Origin: Candidatus Methanomethylicia archaeon
Lineage (GTDB): Archaea > Thermoproteota > Methanomethylicia > CALHIW01
Direction: 5' to 3'
Length of the DNA stretch: 7,472 nucleotides
NCBI GenBank assembly: GCA_938030905.1
Contig: CALHIW010000052.1
Span: 1-7,472 of the forward strand
Part shown: in pieces, positions 6,208-7,472 of the stretch
Layout: every line of letters begins with the position of its first letter
Numbering within the stretch: position 1 is the first letter of the stretch
Made by a program: the position numbers and the translations under genes
The notes under the pieces: model-generated
Told to the model about the DNA's origin: nothing
The model's database searches: none
The model's input: only the letters and a program-made list of their open reading frames with translations

Positions 6208-6213
6208 GGTGAT
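6208..6213 (+). promoter_or_regulatory. Ribosome-binding site that sets the GTG start of the MEMO gene
   Basis: GGTGAT lies 3 bases before GTG 6217, the same spacing as at rps11 and rps9. It favours 6217 over the TTG at 6205, which would place this site inside the coding region. Confidence 0.6.
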
Positions 6214-6216
6214 GCT

Positions 6217-7095
6217 GTGAATATACATTTCCCTCATACATTACGTAAAGTTAGGTTTCCAGCTGTTGCTGGTTCATTCTATAGTAACAATAAATCTGAT
6301 TTAATAAGACAAATTGAATTTTGCTTTAAAAGCAAAATTGGGCCAGGCACTGTTCCTGAAGTTAATAAAGATGGAGAAAGAAAAATTATTGGAGTAATCT
6401 CTCCTCACGCTGGATATATGTATTCTGGTCCTGTAGCTGCGCATGGTTTTTCAGCTTTAGCTAATGATGGTAAACCTGAAACCTTTATAATCATAGGTCC
6501 AAATCATACAGGCTATGGATCCGGAGTATCTATAATGATTGATGGGATATGGCGAACTCCTTTAGGTGATGTTGAGGTAGATAGTGAAGTTGGTAGGCTA
6601 ATTATTGGGGGAAGCAATATTATAGACATTGATGATGAAGCGCACATTTATGAGCATTCTATAGAGGTTCAAATTCCATTTTTACAATATATTTATGGTA
6701 ATGGCTTTAAAATAGTACCTATAGTAATGATGCTACAGGGCTTAAGAGAAAGTATTGAAATTGGCAAAGTATTAGGAGATATATGTAAAAATAAAAATAT
6801 TGTGATAATAGCCTCCTCTGACTTTACCCATTACGAATCATATTGGACAGCGCGTAGAAAAGATGAGGAAGCAATAAAAATGATCCTAGAGCTTAATCAA
6901 GATGCGTTCTATAACATTATTAATACTCTTAGTATATCAATTTGCGGTCCTGGACCTATTATGGCACTTATTACGGCAGTGAAGACCGTCGGATCATCAA
7001 AATCTATGCTGTTAAAATATGCTAATTCTGGTGATGTTACAGGAGATTATTCATCAGTTGTTGGTTATGCTAGCATAACAATGTATAAATGTTGA
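6217..7095 (+). CDS. amrB: MEMO1 / AmmeMemoRadiSam system protein B family protein
   Basis: This is a MEMO-family protein, a fold related to class III nonheme-iron dioxygenases. Its role in archaea is not settled. Human MEMO1 binds copper or iron and is linked to redox biology, and prokaryotic relatives often pair with AMMECR1 and a radical SAM protein. The 292-residue product starts at GTG 6217 and soon shows VRFPAVAGSFY (12-22), the family opening. The expected metal ligands are present: H64 in ISPHAGYMYSGP (61-72), H97 in IGPNHTGYG (93-101) and C243 in ICGPGPI (242-248). YEHSIEVQIPFLQ (145-157) and ASSDFTHYE (199-207) are also conserved. It shares its position after rps2 with many archaeal genomes. 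Because of the preceding gap it may have its own promoter, and the next gene starts 10 bases after its TGA. Symbol follows the bacterial system name. Confidence 0.9.
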   Translation: MNIHFPHTLRKVRFPAVAGSFYSNNKSDLIRQIEFCFKSKIGPGTVPEVNKDGERKIIGVISPHAGYMYSGPVAAHGFSALANDGKPETFIIIGPNHTGYGSGVSIMIDGIWRTPLGDVEVDSEVGRLIIGGSNIIDIDDEAHIYEHSIEVQIPFLQYIYGNGFKIVPIVMMLQGLRESIEIGKVLGDICKNKNIVIIASSDFTHYESYWTARRKDEEAIKMILELNQDAFYNIINTLSISICGPGPIMALITAVKTVGSSKSMLLKYANSGDVTGDYSSVVGYASITMYKC

Positions 7096-7105
7096 TGTGT
7101 AGGCA

Positions 7106-7472
7106 ATGCTTATCTATGCATCAGCTCCACTATCAGTTTCAATTTCAGGTGAATGGACTTCTATTTTAGGGGAACCACAAATATCATTAGCTATAAATAA
7201 GTATGTAGAAGTATGGGTAAAGAAGTCTTTAGTAGGCACTATTGAATTTCAAATTAATAGCGTAATGGAAAACACAGATTATACTGCTAAACTATTAAGA
7301 TTGATTGAAAGTATGCTTATGGATTATAATGTGGGAAATCTTTCCTTTACAATAAACATCCCACTTGACTTAAGATATGGTCTTGGATGTGTACCCGCAT
7401 TATGTACAGCACTACTAGTATCAACATCCAAAATTTGCAGTATTTCTATTAATGAAGATAGCATTATTAAAT
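7106..7472 (+). CDS. mvk: GHMP-kinase-like protein at the mevalonate kinase locus, divergent, cut by the window end
   Basis: An open frame of 122 codons runs from ATG 7106 to the window edge. A TAG at 7100-7102 in the same frame fixes the start. The gene position after MEMO is where many archaea carry mevalonate kinase, which phosphorylates mevalonate with ATP in isoprenoid synthesis. The N-terminus ASAPLSVSISGEWTSILGEP (5-24) aligns with the family motif APGKVILFGEHAVVYGKP, and IPLDLRYGLGCVPAL (85-99) aligns with the phosphate-loop motif P-x-GSGLGSSAAL. Key residues are changed: the motif-1 lysine is S10, the His after GE is W17, and the Ser-Ser of the loop is C95-V96, with P97 after it. ATP binding and catalysis are therefore doubtful. 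The third GHMP motif lies outside the window. Family membership is inferred from these partial motifs together with gene order. Confidence 0.7.
   Translation, partial: MLIYASAPLSVSISGEWTSILGEPQISLAINKYVEVWVKKSLVGTIEFQINSVMENTDYTAKLLRLIESMLMDYNVGNLSFTINIPLDLRYGLGCVPALCTALLVSTSKICSISINEDSIIK

Overview
The window is archaeal and AT-rich. It carries the conserved archaeal ribosomal/RNA-polymerase cluster in the order rps13, rps4, rps11, rpoD, rpl18e, rpl13, rps9, rpoN, eno, rps2, all on the + strand. A MEMO-family gene and the start of a GHMP-kinase (mevalonate-kinase-like) gene follow. S4 between S13 and S11, an L18e protein, RpoD and RpoN are archaeal hallmarks. The Shine-Dalgarno sites are GGTGAT or GGAGG, matching the archaeal 16S 3' end. 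A TACK-type lineage (Thermoproteota and relatives) seems most likely from the overall look, but this is an impression and not a demonstrated placement.

Layout. Positions 1-524 hold no intact gene. They read as the 3' part of a decayed protein gene, with two in-frame TGA codons and one frameshift. A TATA-like box near 492-499 probably starts the main operon. From 540 to 6069 ten genes are packed with gaps of 0 to 9 bases, or a 4-base overlap, and are probably co-transcribed. Several ribosome-binding sites are built on the stop codon of the preceding gene. After a 147-base gap come the MEMO gene (6217-7095) and, 10 bases later, the truncated kinase-like gene (7106 to the window end).

How the genes work together. 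Six ribosomal proteins of the 30S (S13, S4, S11, S9, S2) and 50S (L18e, L13) set, seven in all, are expressed with two RNA-polymerase subunits (Rpo3/RpoD and Rpo10/RpoN), linking ribosome and polymerase supply. Enolase, MEMO and mevalonate kinase are frequent passengers of this cluster in archaea.

The unusual point is that both metabolic passengers look catalytically dead or repurposed. The enolase-family protein is full length but lacks most of the residues that define enolase, including the catalytic Lys, the SHRS motif, one metal-ligand Asp and the loop Ser. The kinase-like protein lacks the GHMP-kinase lysine and the Ser-Ser of the phosphate loop. The ribosomal proteins, polymerase subunits and MEMO beside them keep their family signatures. 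Several start codons were moved to agree with ribosome-binding sites and family N-termini (rps4 at 1001, rpoN at TTG 3962, MEMO at GTG 6217).
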